The notes below the pieces were generated by a model. That model saw nothing but the letters and a program-made list of their open reading frames with translations, was not told the origin of the DNA and did not search any database. Made by a program: the position numbers and the translations under genes. From contig JALQPE010001497.1 in NCBI GenBank assembly GCA_030407315.1, positions 1-14,806 on the forward strand: a stretch of DNA of 14,806 nucleotides, given 5' to 3'. Shown one piece after another: positions 1 to 8,664 of this stretch; the first letter of the stretch is position 1; the number at the start of each line of letters is the position of its first letter. The DNA comes from Asparagopsis taxiformis. Its lineage: Eukaryota; Rhodophyta; Florideophyceae; Bonnemaisoniales; Bonnemaisoniaceae.

Positions 1-2104
1 AAGCTGATCTTGTTTGCAGTTTCATACTTCCCGTATTCATAGCAGTTTTTCTGTACTGCATCATTAGTCAGGTGCATCAATCGATCATCGAAGTCTCCAC
101 ATTGCCATGGGAAACTTGATGTTCGGATGTACCCTTCTTGGTACCAATACGCCTTAATTTTGCCATTATGCGAAGTCAACATCATGTATAGCCTGATGTC
201 GAACTTCCGATAGTTGTAGAGCATTGGGTTTGTGATATATGACTGAATTATGATCGAACTCTGCTTCTCTTTGTTGTTGTTCTTGCATTTGGATACTCGC
301 TTCCTGATTTCTTCTATTTTGGATGAGCAACTGATGCCTTGCCCTCGATTGGAGAACTATCCAGGTTTCATAATCCAAGCATTTGAGTTTCTTTTGCTCT
401 TTCTCTCCAAAAACACTCCCATGAATGCCTTGAACTCGTCATCAAGGAAGCCTTTACGAATGTGGAAGGTCATTGGTACTATATCGAACAATTTCTTATC
501 TGTGAACTTACAGTATTCTCTCAGGCAATAAAATAATGCTTTCTTATTAGCCAAGAACCCGTTTGATGGCAAGTGATTGTGTATCTTTGCCTCATTATCC
601 TTCTCCATAACTCTAAGTGACTTCTTGATCGATTTAATTCGATCGTTGAATGAAGGTTTCTTTCTGTATGAGCTGGACATGTCAATGGTTGCCTGGTAAA
701 GTCTGTTGTGTTTAGCTGTGGTTATCCTTGATACTGGGTCGTTCACTTCCAATCTCTTGCTACTCTTCTTAGAGATGAAGGAGTTTTTGGGTTTAGTTTC
801 GTAAAATTAGGACCCTTTGTCAGGACTGCTAGATTTCATCATTGGTGACTCTTCTTCTTGTTTGATGCTCTGTTGCTTTTGATACACAGCTTCAACCTTG
901 AGTTGAGTCCAGACAAAATCTGCCTCTTCAATATTGGTTGTCTATTCGAACCAGAATCTCCTTTTCATTAATGACTTAACCATGTTGCCGTTGTTCCCCT
1001 TTCCTACATAGAACTTGAAACTAGTTTCATACTTTTCGATGTCAAGATCCCTATACAGGTTGTTAGAGACATTGAGAATGAGTAGAAATTCTCTGTATTT
1101 GTTGATTCTGTTCTCGAGGTTATCTAGGAAGCTGTTGCTGGTCCTCTTGAATGACCTATCAATAGTTTTCTGGGTGGTTGCATGCTCTTCCTTATCTTGG
1201 TTGTGGCCATGTCGCTCTTGGTGAACTTCCTCTTGGACTGGATGCTGAATGCCTTATCTCTTGGAGTCAGTCTCTTGGACTGGTCACTCTCCATTATTTG
1301 TGAGTCGAATTTAGGTATGAAAGTTTCACTTTCAAGAGGAACAAGGACCCTCGTCCAAATTCAGAATATCGTCCTTTGTGTTATCCGCAGTGGGTAGCTC
1401 TCTGCAGATAGCCATAGACTTCGGTTCGAGGGTCTTCAGGCAAGAGTGCAGTTTCTTTGGGTTGGGCCTGTTGCCATAGGCTGTCTTTGGATTAACTCTT
1501 AATAGGTTCTTCCTGGGGTGCAGATTCTTCTTCACTGCGAAGTTGTCGATCTAGGCATTCTCCATCCTGAGTCCAAATGTTTTGATAAGGTCTGTATTAT
1601 GTAACCCTTACTCGAATAGTGATCGTTGGCCATGCTCTTGATGTTATAATGCTCGATGATCCTTTTGAGTAGGTTGATCTTCTGCTGATGTGACTTCGAG
1701 TTGATCTCATCCTCCTCATATGGTTCTCTGCTCTGAGATAGGGATGTGACCAGTTAACCTACAAACTTTTCAACTGTTCTCTACCCTTTTTCTCTTTCCT
1801 TCCTGGCAGACTTATTGGCTGGTGGTTTTTCCTTGGCATCGGCCAGTGAGCCGTGACCATGCCGAGGATACAGAGGATCCTTGGTATTGTTGCTGATAAT
1901 CTTGTCTGTGATATCACTCTCTGTACTGTAGATGTTCACGATCTTGTTGTTTCGTTTCTTTTGGTACAGGTGTGGGGCAAACATGTTGCGTTTATGAGCA
2001 ATTAGGGATTCATCCCGGAATATCTCGAACTCGTCATTGGCAACCACCTCCTGGCAACTGAACACCGGGTACCGCTGCATCTCCTCCTTGACGGTCTTCG
2101 ACAT
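1..2104 (-). CDS. Tubulin tyrosine ligase-like (TTLL) protein, 3' end cut off by window edge
   Basis: TTL-family enzymes use ATP to add amino acids (Tyr, Glu or Gly) to tubulin tails, typically on ciliary microtubules. The ATG is at 2104. The C-terminal part of the reading carries the family signature: VGKGNNG and a downstream ADFVWTQ (about 1007-912), WIMKPGQFSNRGQGI (about 395-335, the ATP-grasp lysine loop; one Gln is TAG), a YNYRKFDIRLYM block (about 218-183), YWYQEGYIRTS, and HLTNDAVQK next to the left edge. The catalytic end lies beyond base 1. About 250 N-terminal residues are unlike anything I recognise. One 20-nt intron (1592-1611) restores frame. Two further frame changes, +1 at a TGA (1332-1334) and -1 near the A-run at 1166-1169, are not explained by GT-AG introns. 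The family is certain; I cannot say whether it is a glutamylase or glycylase. The first third of the gene model is uncertain. Confidence 0.85.
1592..1611 (-). other. 20-nt intron in the TTLL gene
   Basis: The minus strand reads GTAAGGGTTACATAATACAG here, with a GTAAG donor and CAG acceptor. Its length is 3n+2. Removing it moves the frame used from the ATG at 2104 exactly into the frame used downstream, joining ...NDHYS to NLIKTFGLRMEN.... Retaining it leads to a TGA further downstream. Confidence 0.75.
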
Positions 2105-2228
2105 AATTTTATTACTCGATATCTATGCTCTTAATAATATTGCATTGACTTACTCCCTTCAAGCTCACCAGGTATCCAATGATATTCAATTCATTAAAAC
2201 CAATATTAAAGATAGATGAACGAGATCA
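2105..2228. other. Short intergenic spacer between Bre1-like stop and TTLL start
   Basis: An AT-rich stretch of 124 nt lies between two co-oriented minus-strand genes. It must hold the 3' UTR and poly(A) site of the Bre1-like gene and the promoter and 5' UTR of the TTLL gene. I see no clear TATA element or other distinct motif. Confidence 0.6.
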
Positions 2229-4817
2229 TCAGGTGAACTTGATTTCATGGATGTCGGTCTTGGTGAACCGGACTCCACAAATGGGGCACTTCCTGTTCCT
2301 GTTTGTTGTTGCTTCCTACAGGCACTTCTTGCAGAAGAGATGAGGGCATGTCTTAAGGGCCACTTCTCTCTCCCTATCCCCAGTGCAGACACACATCAGC
2401 CTAGTTTTGTAGTAGTTAAGTTCCCTGGCTATCTCATCCTGCTCAGCCTTCTCATTGCTGCTGCTGAACCTCTTCTGAAGTTGACTGATGTCTGATTTTA
2501 GAGATTCCTTCTCTGAGTTGAGCCTCATTATGACCCTGTCTTTCTCTCCTAGTTCTTCATTCTTCTTGATGATTTCCATTCCCTTTTCCTTGGATTCAAG
2601 TTGAATGGTATCAATGCTCGTATTCTTTTAGGCTACCCATTTCTCATATTTGCGAGTAGTTTCCCCATCATGCTTCTTCACTTCTTCGAACTGTTCGTCT
2701 ATCTTCTGGTAGGACTTGAGTTTCTCCTCCAGTTTAGTTCTAGCTTCGGTTTCTGCCTTGGCCTTGAGTTCGAGTGTTGTCTTCTCCTGCTCTGCAACTG
2801 CCTTATGATGATAGTTGTCTTCTTGGAGCTGGAGCAGTTCCTTCTCAACATTTTCAACAAACTCTTCAAATTTGTCAAGTTTAGCTTTGTTATCTCCGAA
2901 TATCTTCTCTGTTTGAACTAGTTCTTCTTTGATCATTTCTTCGATCTTCTCCTTCTGGTTGATTTCCCTGTCCTTCTTTCGAAGGCTACTCTCCAGGTCC
3001 TTGATCTTCTTATCTCTGCTCTTAACGTATAGCATGAACTATCCCCACAGTCTGACAAACCCTTCCTCGGCTGATTGTTTCTCCATCATTGAGTCCACCC
3101 TCTCCTCAACCTCCTTGAACTTCTCGTGTCTGAATTCCAGTTTATCTGCCTTGCTGACTTCAGCCTTGGAATAGTCTTCGAGTCTTCTGTTCATGTCATC
3201 GTTATCCTTCTTCAGACTTTGAAGGGTGGCCTTGGTCTTGGATAGATTCTGTTCGTTCTTGGACTCCTTTTCTCTGAGTTCTGAGTATACCTTCGTCAAG
3301 TCAGTCACCATTCGAGTGATTTCAGTTTTGAATGTGTCGACAGGCTTCTTATTGGTCTGCTCAGGGATAGAGTTGGTTGAGTTCAGTCCGATTGTCCTTT
3401 CGTACTGTTTCTCCAGTTTCCGTTTCAGTTCCTTCATTTCTTCATCCCGGCTAACCTGCAGTTCCTCCAGGTATTCTGACTGTTTCTTCAGTCTTCCCAT
3501 GAGGTCATTGGTGTAGTTGACCAGGTGCTGGCACTGTTCTTTGAGGAGCACATAGGCATTGGACCTGACTACCATCTACTCAGTAAGTTTATTCTGGACT
3601 TTGTTCTTCTCCATGGTGTCCAGAATGCGGGCATTCCTTTCCTGAAGCCTGTTGACCTAGTTTCTCAATACTTCTATCTCTTCTTCCCTCTTGACTTTCT
3701 GGGCAGTCATGTCCTCCTCATCAACCATTTGCTCTGGTCTGCTGCCTCCCCTGAGCATGTTTCTGGAGGTCTCCTCCCATAGAGCCTTGGAGTATCTCAT
3801 CTGTGCTCCTCCACAGAAGCACTCATAGTAACTCTGATCTTCTTCTTTCTCAAAGAAGTTCCCTATAGTTTATAGGTTGTAGTCCATGATGATGCGAAGT
3901 CTCCTTTAGAGCCGAGTGTTTGTCAGTTTCAGGTCGTTTATTTCCTGCTCCTTGCGCATGAGGATGCCGTCCATGAGTTAATGTTGGTTGTTGGCTTCAT
4001 CTTTCTTGTAGCTCTCCATCAACCGTTTTGAATATCCCTCGAACTCCTTGATGCGCTGCCTGTTCTCGATTTCTTTGGTCATGAGTGTTTTGGTGAGTCC
4101 TTGCAGGTCGGAGAGCTTCTGCATGGCTTCGAGTGCTCTCAGGGAGTCTTCGTTCTGTTTGAAATATGTTTCAACAAGTTCCCGGAAGAACATCTCGTAG
4201 TTTCGGGCAAAGTTCGTGATGTGCTCCTTGGCATCGAGGGTGGCTGAGTCCGAGTGACCTGTGTTCTGGATTTTCTGGCCTAGGTTCTCCACGATCTCCC
4301 CAAAGGTTCGGAAATGACTCACATATTTATTGATAATGGTCTTGTCCTTCATGTCGGATTTCTTCTTCATCAGCATGTACAGATACTCCTCCATGTTCAA
4401 CACTCCCTGCCAGGCTGCGGCGATCTCAGCGAACACCTCAGACAGGTTCTGCACCCACACATTCAGGTCCTCATTCTTGGCCCTAAGTTCCTGGTTTTCC
4501 CTCCTATACCGGTGCAATCGAGTAGCCATCTCAGAATTCTGCTTCACAAGCACCCTGCTCTCGAAGTCCACCTTATTCATCTCCCGAATTATTTTGTTTA
4601 TAACCCTTCAATTATCTCATAATTACTTCAAACCCGCATTTCCAGCTCTGTTTTTATCCTTGAATTGGACACCCATCAAGGTCCTCGCCCCTCCAGGCTT
4701 CGAGTATGGTCTGCTGGATCTGTCCTCGGCTCTAGCCTTCCCTCTCCCATCCTAAATTATTCGTATATTTAATAATTCATACACTTTGATTAATCGTTTC
4801 ATCAACTTGCCGAACAT
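2229..4817 (-). CDS. BRE1: Bre1/RNF20-RNF40-like RING E3 ubiquitin ligase (histone H2B)
   Basis: Bre1 with Rad6 monoubiquitinates histone H2B during transcription in the nucleus. The reading is about 855 residues with long Lys/Glu-rich coiled coils and a C-terminal RING ending HEIKFT-TGA. The RING (about 2400-2232) carries MCVC, TCPHLFCKKC and RKCPICG. Its position at the extreme C-terminus, followed by a 'D-x-H-x-I' tail, matches Bre1 orthologues. In-frame TAA/TAG codons (for example at 3978 and 3036) are read as Gln. The first zinc ligand pair is C-x1-C instead of the usual C-x2-C. The only upstream ATG in frame after the TGA at 4845-4847 is at 4817. The ATG at 4580 would give a shorter protein, but 4817-4627 is GC-rich, open in the right frame and joined by a clean 21-nt intron. 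A second AT-rich intron (4752-4784, 33 nt, in phase) is possible and would shorten the N-terminus. Confidence 0.87.
4606..4626 (-). other. 21-nt intron in the Bre1-like gene
   Basis: The minus strand runs GTAATTATGAG...TTGAAG, 21 nt. Read through, it puts an in-frame TGA into the protein. Removed, it joins the basic N-terminal exon (...NAGLK) to VINKIIREMNKVDF... in the same frame. The 3n length with an internal stop is the common pattern for tiny ciliate introns, where retention is detected by premature termination. Confidence 0.78.
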
Positions 4818-4927
4818 CAATTCAAATTTGCATAAATGGAAAATTCAACATTAACTAAACTGATGTTTAATTCAAACTCAATTCAATTCCAACCAGTCAG
4901 TCAGAGAGTATGAAGTGTGGCTGTTGA
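4818..4927. other. AT-rich spacer between membrane-protein gene and Bre1-like gene
   Basis: This is 110 nt of AT-rich sequence between the TGA of the membrane-protein gene and the proposed Bre1 start, both on the minus strand. A TGA in the Bre1 frame at 4845-4847 (minus strand) limits how far that gene can extend upstream. No other element is recognisable. Confidence 0.55.
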
Positions 4928-5704
4928 TCATTTCTCCTTAGTCATCTTCATGAGTTTCCTGCTGGCTTGTTTTGATGCTACTCCTTTCAGCAGGTTGTGC
5001 TTCTTCTTCTTGGTCCCATCCTCTTCCATTTTCTTGGAGTATTTGTAGCAAGTGCAGCAACATACAAAAAGGACAGAGATGGTGATCACGAGCGATGTAT
5101 GTGTGAGCAAGTTAGCAGGAATGAACCCAAAATAATATTTGGTCCTTTTCTTCAATTAATCTTCGATCAGATTGCTCACTCTACCCTTCGACCTCATCCT
5201 GGCCATTTCTACTTCGTATTTCTATCATTGATCAAGTTTTACTTCAATTTGAGTCAGCAAGAACTGATCAAAATTTGAGAGGGTTGCCACTTGTAATTCT
5301 TCATGTGGTAGTGTCTAGTTGTTGAGTGTTCTGATTGATTGCAAGTACTGAGCACTTTCCTCATCACCTTCAATTAAGAATGACTCTAGATTCCTGACTG
5401 CAGTGGTGTTCTTGTCAGCTAGTGAAGTGATGGCTGCTATGGCTTCTTTCCTGACTATATTCTTCAGGCATATCTTAGTGAGTTGTACTTTGTCCTTTTT
5501 GAATAGGGATGCCCTCCCTAGTTCACTGGTGACATAGTTGTCCGATATGATCCAGCACCCTACTATCAACTATAGCCTAATGCTGAATTTGTCCTTCTTG
5601 AACTCCTCGAGGTCCTCAGTGTACACTGGATCTAGGGCCATTGCACTGACTGACCCCATTATCATTAACACCCCCAGAATGCTGAGTATCCTTGTGAGTC
5701 CCAT
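4928..5704 (-). CDS. Small type I membrane protein, unknown function
   Basis: I do not recognise this family. After removing one 21-nt intron the product is about 251 residues. It starts with a typical signal peptide (MGLTRILSILGVLMIMGSVSA, about 21 residues), followed by an extracytoplasmic region of about 150 residues with two N-glycosylation sequons (NTT, NQT; the Gln of the second is a TAG codon). One membrane span follows (about residues 190-220, ending in the cysteine cluster VCCCTCY, a possible palmitoylation site), then a very basic Lys-rich cytoplasmic tail (KKKKHNLLK...). The start is fixed by the signal peptide at the ATG at 5704. It is transcribed divergently from the GST gene. 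A single-pass surface or endomembrane protein is the safest description. No enzymatic motif is visible. Confidence 0.75.
5222..5242 (-). other. 21-nt intron with in-frame TGA in the membrane-protein gene
   Basis: The minus strand runs GTAAAACTTGATC...TGATAG, 21 nt. The flanking exons are in the same frame, and the only TGA between signal peptide and tail lies inside this segment (5225-5227). Removal joins ...LLTQIE to KYEVEMARM... and connects the secreted half to the transmembrane half. Retention would produce a secreted form lacking the membrane anchor. Confidence 0.8.
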
Positions 5705-5811
5705 TAAACCAATATAAGTGTGATCGGCAATGGTAAGCATCGATTTAATATTAACATTTAAGACAGGCCAATCTTACATCCCTTCATATCTAATTTATCA
5801 ATTTAATTCAG
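5705..5811. promoter_or_regulatory. Bidirectional promoter spacer (107 nt)
   Basis: This AT-rich 107-nt interval separates the divergent starts of the membrane-protein gene (ATG at 5704, minus) and the GST gene (ATG at 5812, plus). It must contain the promoter and 5' UTR of both. No consensus box stands out; the assignment rests on geometry. Confidence 0.5.
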
Positions 5812-6463
5812 ATGGAGCAGAAGGTCACTCTGGGGTACTGGCACGTGAGAGGCAGAGGGCAGGTACCAAGGTTACTGCTATCCTACACAGGGGCTATCTG
5901 GTCAGAGACTACCTATTCTGACCCTCCTGAGTGGTTTGGGAAGGATAAACTCAATCTCGGTATTCCTTTCCCCAATTTACCATACCTGATTGATGGGGAT
6001 ACTAAGGTAACTGAGTTCACTGCTGTGTGCTTCCACATTGCCAAGAGATCTGACAAGAAGGAGCTCATAGGGAAGACTCTGAATGACTCATCGATGATAT
6101 CTTCAATCTGGTCAATTCTACAGGAGTTATGGATAAAGATAGGAGCACTCATCTACGAACCCAAGTGGGAGGAAAAACTGGAAGGAGTGTACAAGGAAGT
6201 AGAACCCAAACTGGACTATTTGCACAAGTTTATCGGAGAAAAAGATGGAGCATTCGACTATCTAACTATCAGTTGACTTCCTGATTGCTGAGGCATCCAA
6301 TGTCTTCGAGAAGATGTACCCAGAGCAGTACAAGAAGTACCCAGAATGGCAGAGGATAAGGGATAGAATCAACAACCTACCTGAAATCAAGAAGTACTAT
6401 GAGCAGCCAACTGCCAGGAAGGAACCATTCTACTGGCTGCCCAAGGCCACCATCAAGTTCTGA
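5812..6463 (+). CDS. Glutathione S-transferase, mu-like, with one +1 frame change
   Basis: Cytosolic GSTs conjugate glutathione to electrophiles. The protein opens with LGYWHVRG (the mu-class GYW-IRG motif with the catalytic Tyr, here residue 9), followed by FPNLPYLIDG at 53-62, as in mu-class enzymes. The usual Gln-Ser that binds the glutathione gamma-glutamyl group is Glu68-Phe69 here, which is odd. The all-helical domain continues to FIGEKDGAFDYLTI, where the frame hits TGA (6274-6276). The family-consistent continuation, (V/S)DFLIAEASNVF..., lies in the +1 frame and runs to the TGA at 6461-6463. Joined, the length is about 216 residues, normal for mu-class GSTs. I found no GT-AG intron of suitable length, so this is a +1 frameshift, an allele defect or an assembly indel. 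An AATAAA at 6490-6495 may be its poly(A) signal. Confidence 0.88.
6272..6277 (+). other. +1 frame change at AGT-TGA-C in the GST
   Basis: The upstream frame reads ATC AGT TGA. Conserved GST sequence resumes as GAC TTC CTG in the +1 frame, either by skipping the T before GAC (Ser retained) or by skipping the A at 6271 (Val in place of Ser). TGA followed by C is a weak termination context in eukaryotes generally, and it occupies the slippage position. Confidence 0.6.
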
Positions 6464-6489
6464 TTGAACATCAACCCCATTTATCCCTT

Positions 6490-6495
6490 AATAAA
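6490..6495 (+). promoter_or_regulatory. Possible poly(A) signal AATAAA
   Basis: AATAAA lies 27 nt past the GST stop and 31 nt before the NAT9 start. Position and sequence fit a polyadenylation signal, but such hexamers are frequent in AT-rich spacers. Confidence 0.3.
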
Positions 6496-6525
6496 TTGAC
6501 CCATAATAATATCATTGTTCTTGGA

Positions 6526-7173
6526 ATGGAAGCCCCCATTAACAACAATCAGCCAACTAATGCAGGAACTAAGGTCCACTATATCCTGGAGACCAAATCA
6601 TTGGTGCTGAGGCCCTATTGCAAGTCCTATGTGAAGGAGTATCACTCTTGGTTCAAAGATGAGGAGCTCCTCTATCTGACTGCATCTGATCCCTTATCAT
6701 TGGAGGAAGAGTACTAGAACCATCAAGGGTGGGTAACTGATCCGAAGAAGTACACCTTCATTATCTTCACAAAGGGAACAAAGGAGGAAAAACCAGTCAT
6801 GATAGGAGACATCAACCTGTTCTTTTCTGATTGGATTGAGCCCAATGAGTGCGAGATCAATGTCATGATTGCAGTCAAAGAACACAGGGGAAAAGGGTAC
6901 GCCAAGGAAGCCATAGAGGCAATCGAAATATTCACAAAGGGCATATACGGAAAGGATGAAGTCATAGCCAAGATCAAAGAGGACAACATAGGGTCAAGGA
7001 AACTGTTCCAGAAATGTGGGTACCAGGAAGTCAACTACTCAGAGAACTTCAAGGAACATTAATACAGGAAGAAAATAGGGATGCCACAACCAATGGCAAA
7101 GACTAGTTTGCAGAAGGAGTATAATCTATCAGAATTCAAGAACTTATAGGACCTCTACTCAATGGATAAATGA
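6526..7173 (+). CDS. NAT9: NAT9-like GNAT-family N-acetyltransferase
   Basis: The predicted product is 215 residues, the same scale as animal NAT9. Diagnostic stretches are YHSWFKDEELLYLTASDPLS (EL..LTASEPL in NAT9), MIGDINLFF at 92-100 (VGDVNLF), the EINVMIA strand, and the acetyl-CoA loop RGKGYA at 121-126, followed by KLFQKCGYQEV near the C-terminus. NAT9 is a GNAT protein reported to act on or stabilise microtubules; acetylation of a specific substrate here is inference. The ATG at 6526 is the first Met of the domain-containing frame. Three TAG/TAA codons, including one at 6715-6717, are read as Gln, and the stop is TGA at 7171. The C-terminal extension after FKEH is not conserved. The next gene starts only 43 nt downstream on the same strand. 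No introns are apparent. Confidence 0.9.
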
Positions 7174-7216
7174 TACAGGTGTGAGTTAAGTATCATACTT
7201 AATTATCATACTATTA

Positions 7217-8633
7217 ATGAAGGAATAAAAGGACCAAGGAGGATAGGCACTCATCCGCATCAAAGTGCAGATCAGGATGCCTGACAACAAACTATTCGAC
7301 CAGCCGGTGACCATCGAGCAGGATCGAACAGTGAGAGATCTACTCAACTATTTGAAAAGTCAAGATGACGTCAAAAAGAACAAAATGCTGGATTTATTTC
7401 TGAAGGTACCCGAAGGACTAACCTTTTAATCCGATGCTGGCCCTCTAAATTCGAACTCGAAGCTTACCGACATCTATAAAGGATAGTAGTACGAATCAAT
7501 AAAAGAATATCCTTTGAGAGTGTTCAGGGAGGTGAAGATCCCACTAAGATCAACCAGGAACTTCGAGTCCACAATTAACATAATTTTGACCAAATTTGCA
7601 GAGGGAGAATCCATTTTGGAGGATGACATTCAGTCGGATGCTTCTCTTCCTGAAAAGACCAAGGGAATACTCACCAATTTGAGCAGAGTGAAACACAAGA
7701 TCAGTCAAAGCTCAGGTATCGAAGAAAGCAAGCCAGAGAGTAAGCTCTAGCTCAGGATCCAAGAATTGTAAAGAGACTATGAAGAAATGAAGAAGGAACG
7801 GGACTACTTTAAATCGAAATGCTAAGAAAACGATGTCATGAGTACCAGTGAGTCAAAAGAGGGAAAGGTTCAAGCATCCAGTGAGCTCAAATAAGTGAAA
7901 GCTCAGATATACGCAGACACTTTGTGTGTTCCAGAAGTTGATCTGCTGAAATAGAAGAACTAAAAGACTCCAAGGGGAGCTTGAAGAAAAATAGAAATAG
8001 TTGATCGGTCTTCAGGCAGAGCTCGAGCAAAAACTGAAGATATCTCGTACTTCTGAGCTGTCTCTTCTGGAGTCTCCTTTTATGTGTTCTAGCATCTATG
8101 CTAATAGGGTGAGCAAAGCCAGAAGTCGAGTATCCACACAAAAACAGTTTGCTTTTCTAACTCAGACCCTTGAAAGAAGTAAGAAAAAGAAGCTTTTAAG
8201 TTCCAAACTGCTCTATGCTTTCAACCAAAATCATACAACAAATATCCACAAATACATAGATGGGAAGGAAAACTTCCTCATTCTCGCTCGAACTCATCAC
8301 GATCGTATCATTGGAGGGTTTTCTTAAGCAGCTTTGAAACCAAATTACAGTCATGAGGAGTCTTTTTTGTTTTCTCTTCCTGACTCTATAGTAATCCCTG
8401 TTTTGAGTGACCGAAAATCTGAAGGAATTCAATATGACCCTCACTTCATACTCTTCGGTCAGGACTAGTTAGCTATCCAGAGCAATAAGAATATTCTTCA
8501 CTCGACCCTTGGCTCTCGAAGCAATCACTGTTTTGAGTCTCGTTCAGACTATACTTATCGTGAGTTCCTGGGTGAATCTAGTTCTGAAACTGTACTGTCA
8601 ACCTATGAGGTGCTGTAATTGATATTTGAATGA
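7217..8633 (+). CDS. Ubiquitin-like / coiled-coil / TLDc domain protein
   Basis: Three parts are visible. Residues about 12-100 (IRIKVQIRMPDNKLF..., RTVRDLLNYL...) look like a ubiquitin-like or UBX-type beta-grasp fold. A Lys/Glu/Gln-rich coiled coil follows (LQLRIQELQRDYEEMKKER, then LQGELEEKQKQLIGLQ). The last 150 residues resemble a TLDc domain (LLYAFNQ, DGKENFLILARTHHDRIIGGF, ESFLFSLPDS, and a terminal YEVLQLIFE strand). TLDc proteins of the OXR1/TLDC family act in oxidative-stress responses and bind the V-ATPase; ciliates have many coiled-coil TLDc proteins. The start at 7217 keeps the first beta strand; 7277 is a later ATG. The frame changes once between 7920 and 7985. Possible explanations are one 31-nt GTG...TAG intron (7924-7954), two introns (22 plus 21 nt), or a +1 shift at GCT-TGA-A (7979-7985). 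Length is about 461-471 residues. Confidence 0.75.
7924..7954 (+). other. Candidate 31-nt intron in the TLDc gene (frame change)
   Basis: The segment GTGTGTTCC...GAAATAG has length 3n+1, which is what is needed to move from the N-terminal frame to the TLDc frame. It gives a good heptad-like join (...YADTL to RTKRLQGELEEKQK). It is longer than, and lacks the GTA donor of, the other introns here, so alternatives remain open. Confidence 0.4.
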
Positions 8634-8664
8634 TATTATCTATTCAATGTAGTTCGATTGATAA
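8634..8664. other. 31-nt convergent spacer
   Basis: Only 31 nt separate the TGA of the TLDc gene (plus) from the TGA of the nucleoporin-like gene (minus). Both 3' ends must be processed within, or overlap into, the opposite gene. Confidence 0.7.

Noticed and set aside
1284..1334. Karyorelict-type dual use of TGA as Trp and stop
   Set aside because: The zero frame in 1332-1284 has three TGA codons close together and poor coding character, while the +1 frame is clean. Trp residues checked elsewhere are TGG.
357..4580. Many short separate genes or a run of broken pseudogenes on the minus strand
   Set aside because: The pieces within the Bre1-like gene share one frame and are separated only by TAA/TAG; with these as Gln it is a continuous conserved gene.
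4330..4755. Plus-strand open frames opposite the Bre1 N-terminus
   Set aside because: They are antisense shadows of the Bre1-like gene; its coiled coil and intron fit the minus strand.
5222..5242. TGA read as selenocysteine or Trp in the membrane-protein gene
   Set aside because: A 21-nt GT-AG intron that matches the others removes it exactly in phase. No other conserved gene here uses TGA as sense.
6187..6202. 16-nt GT-AG intron explaining the GST frame change
   Set aside because: It has the right length modulo 3, but removing it destroys the clearly GST-like FIGEKDGAFDYLTI stretch.
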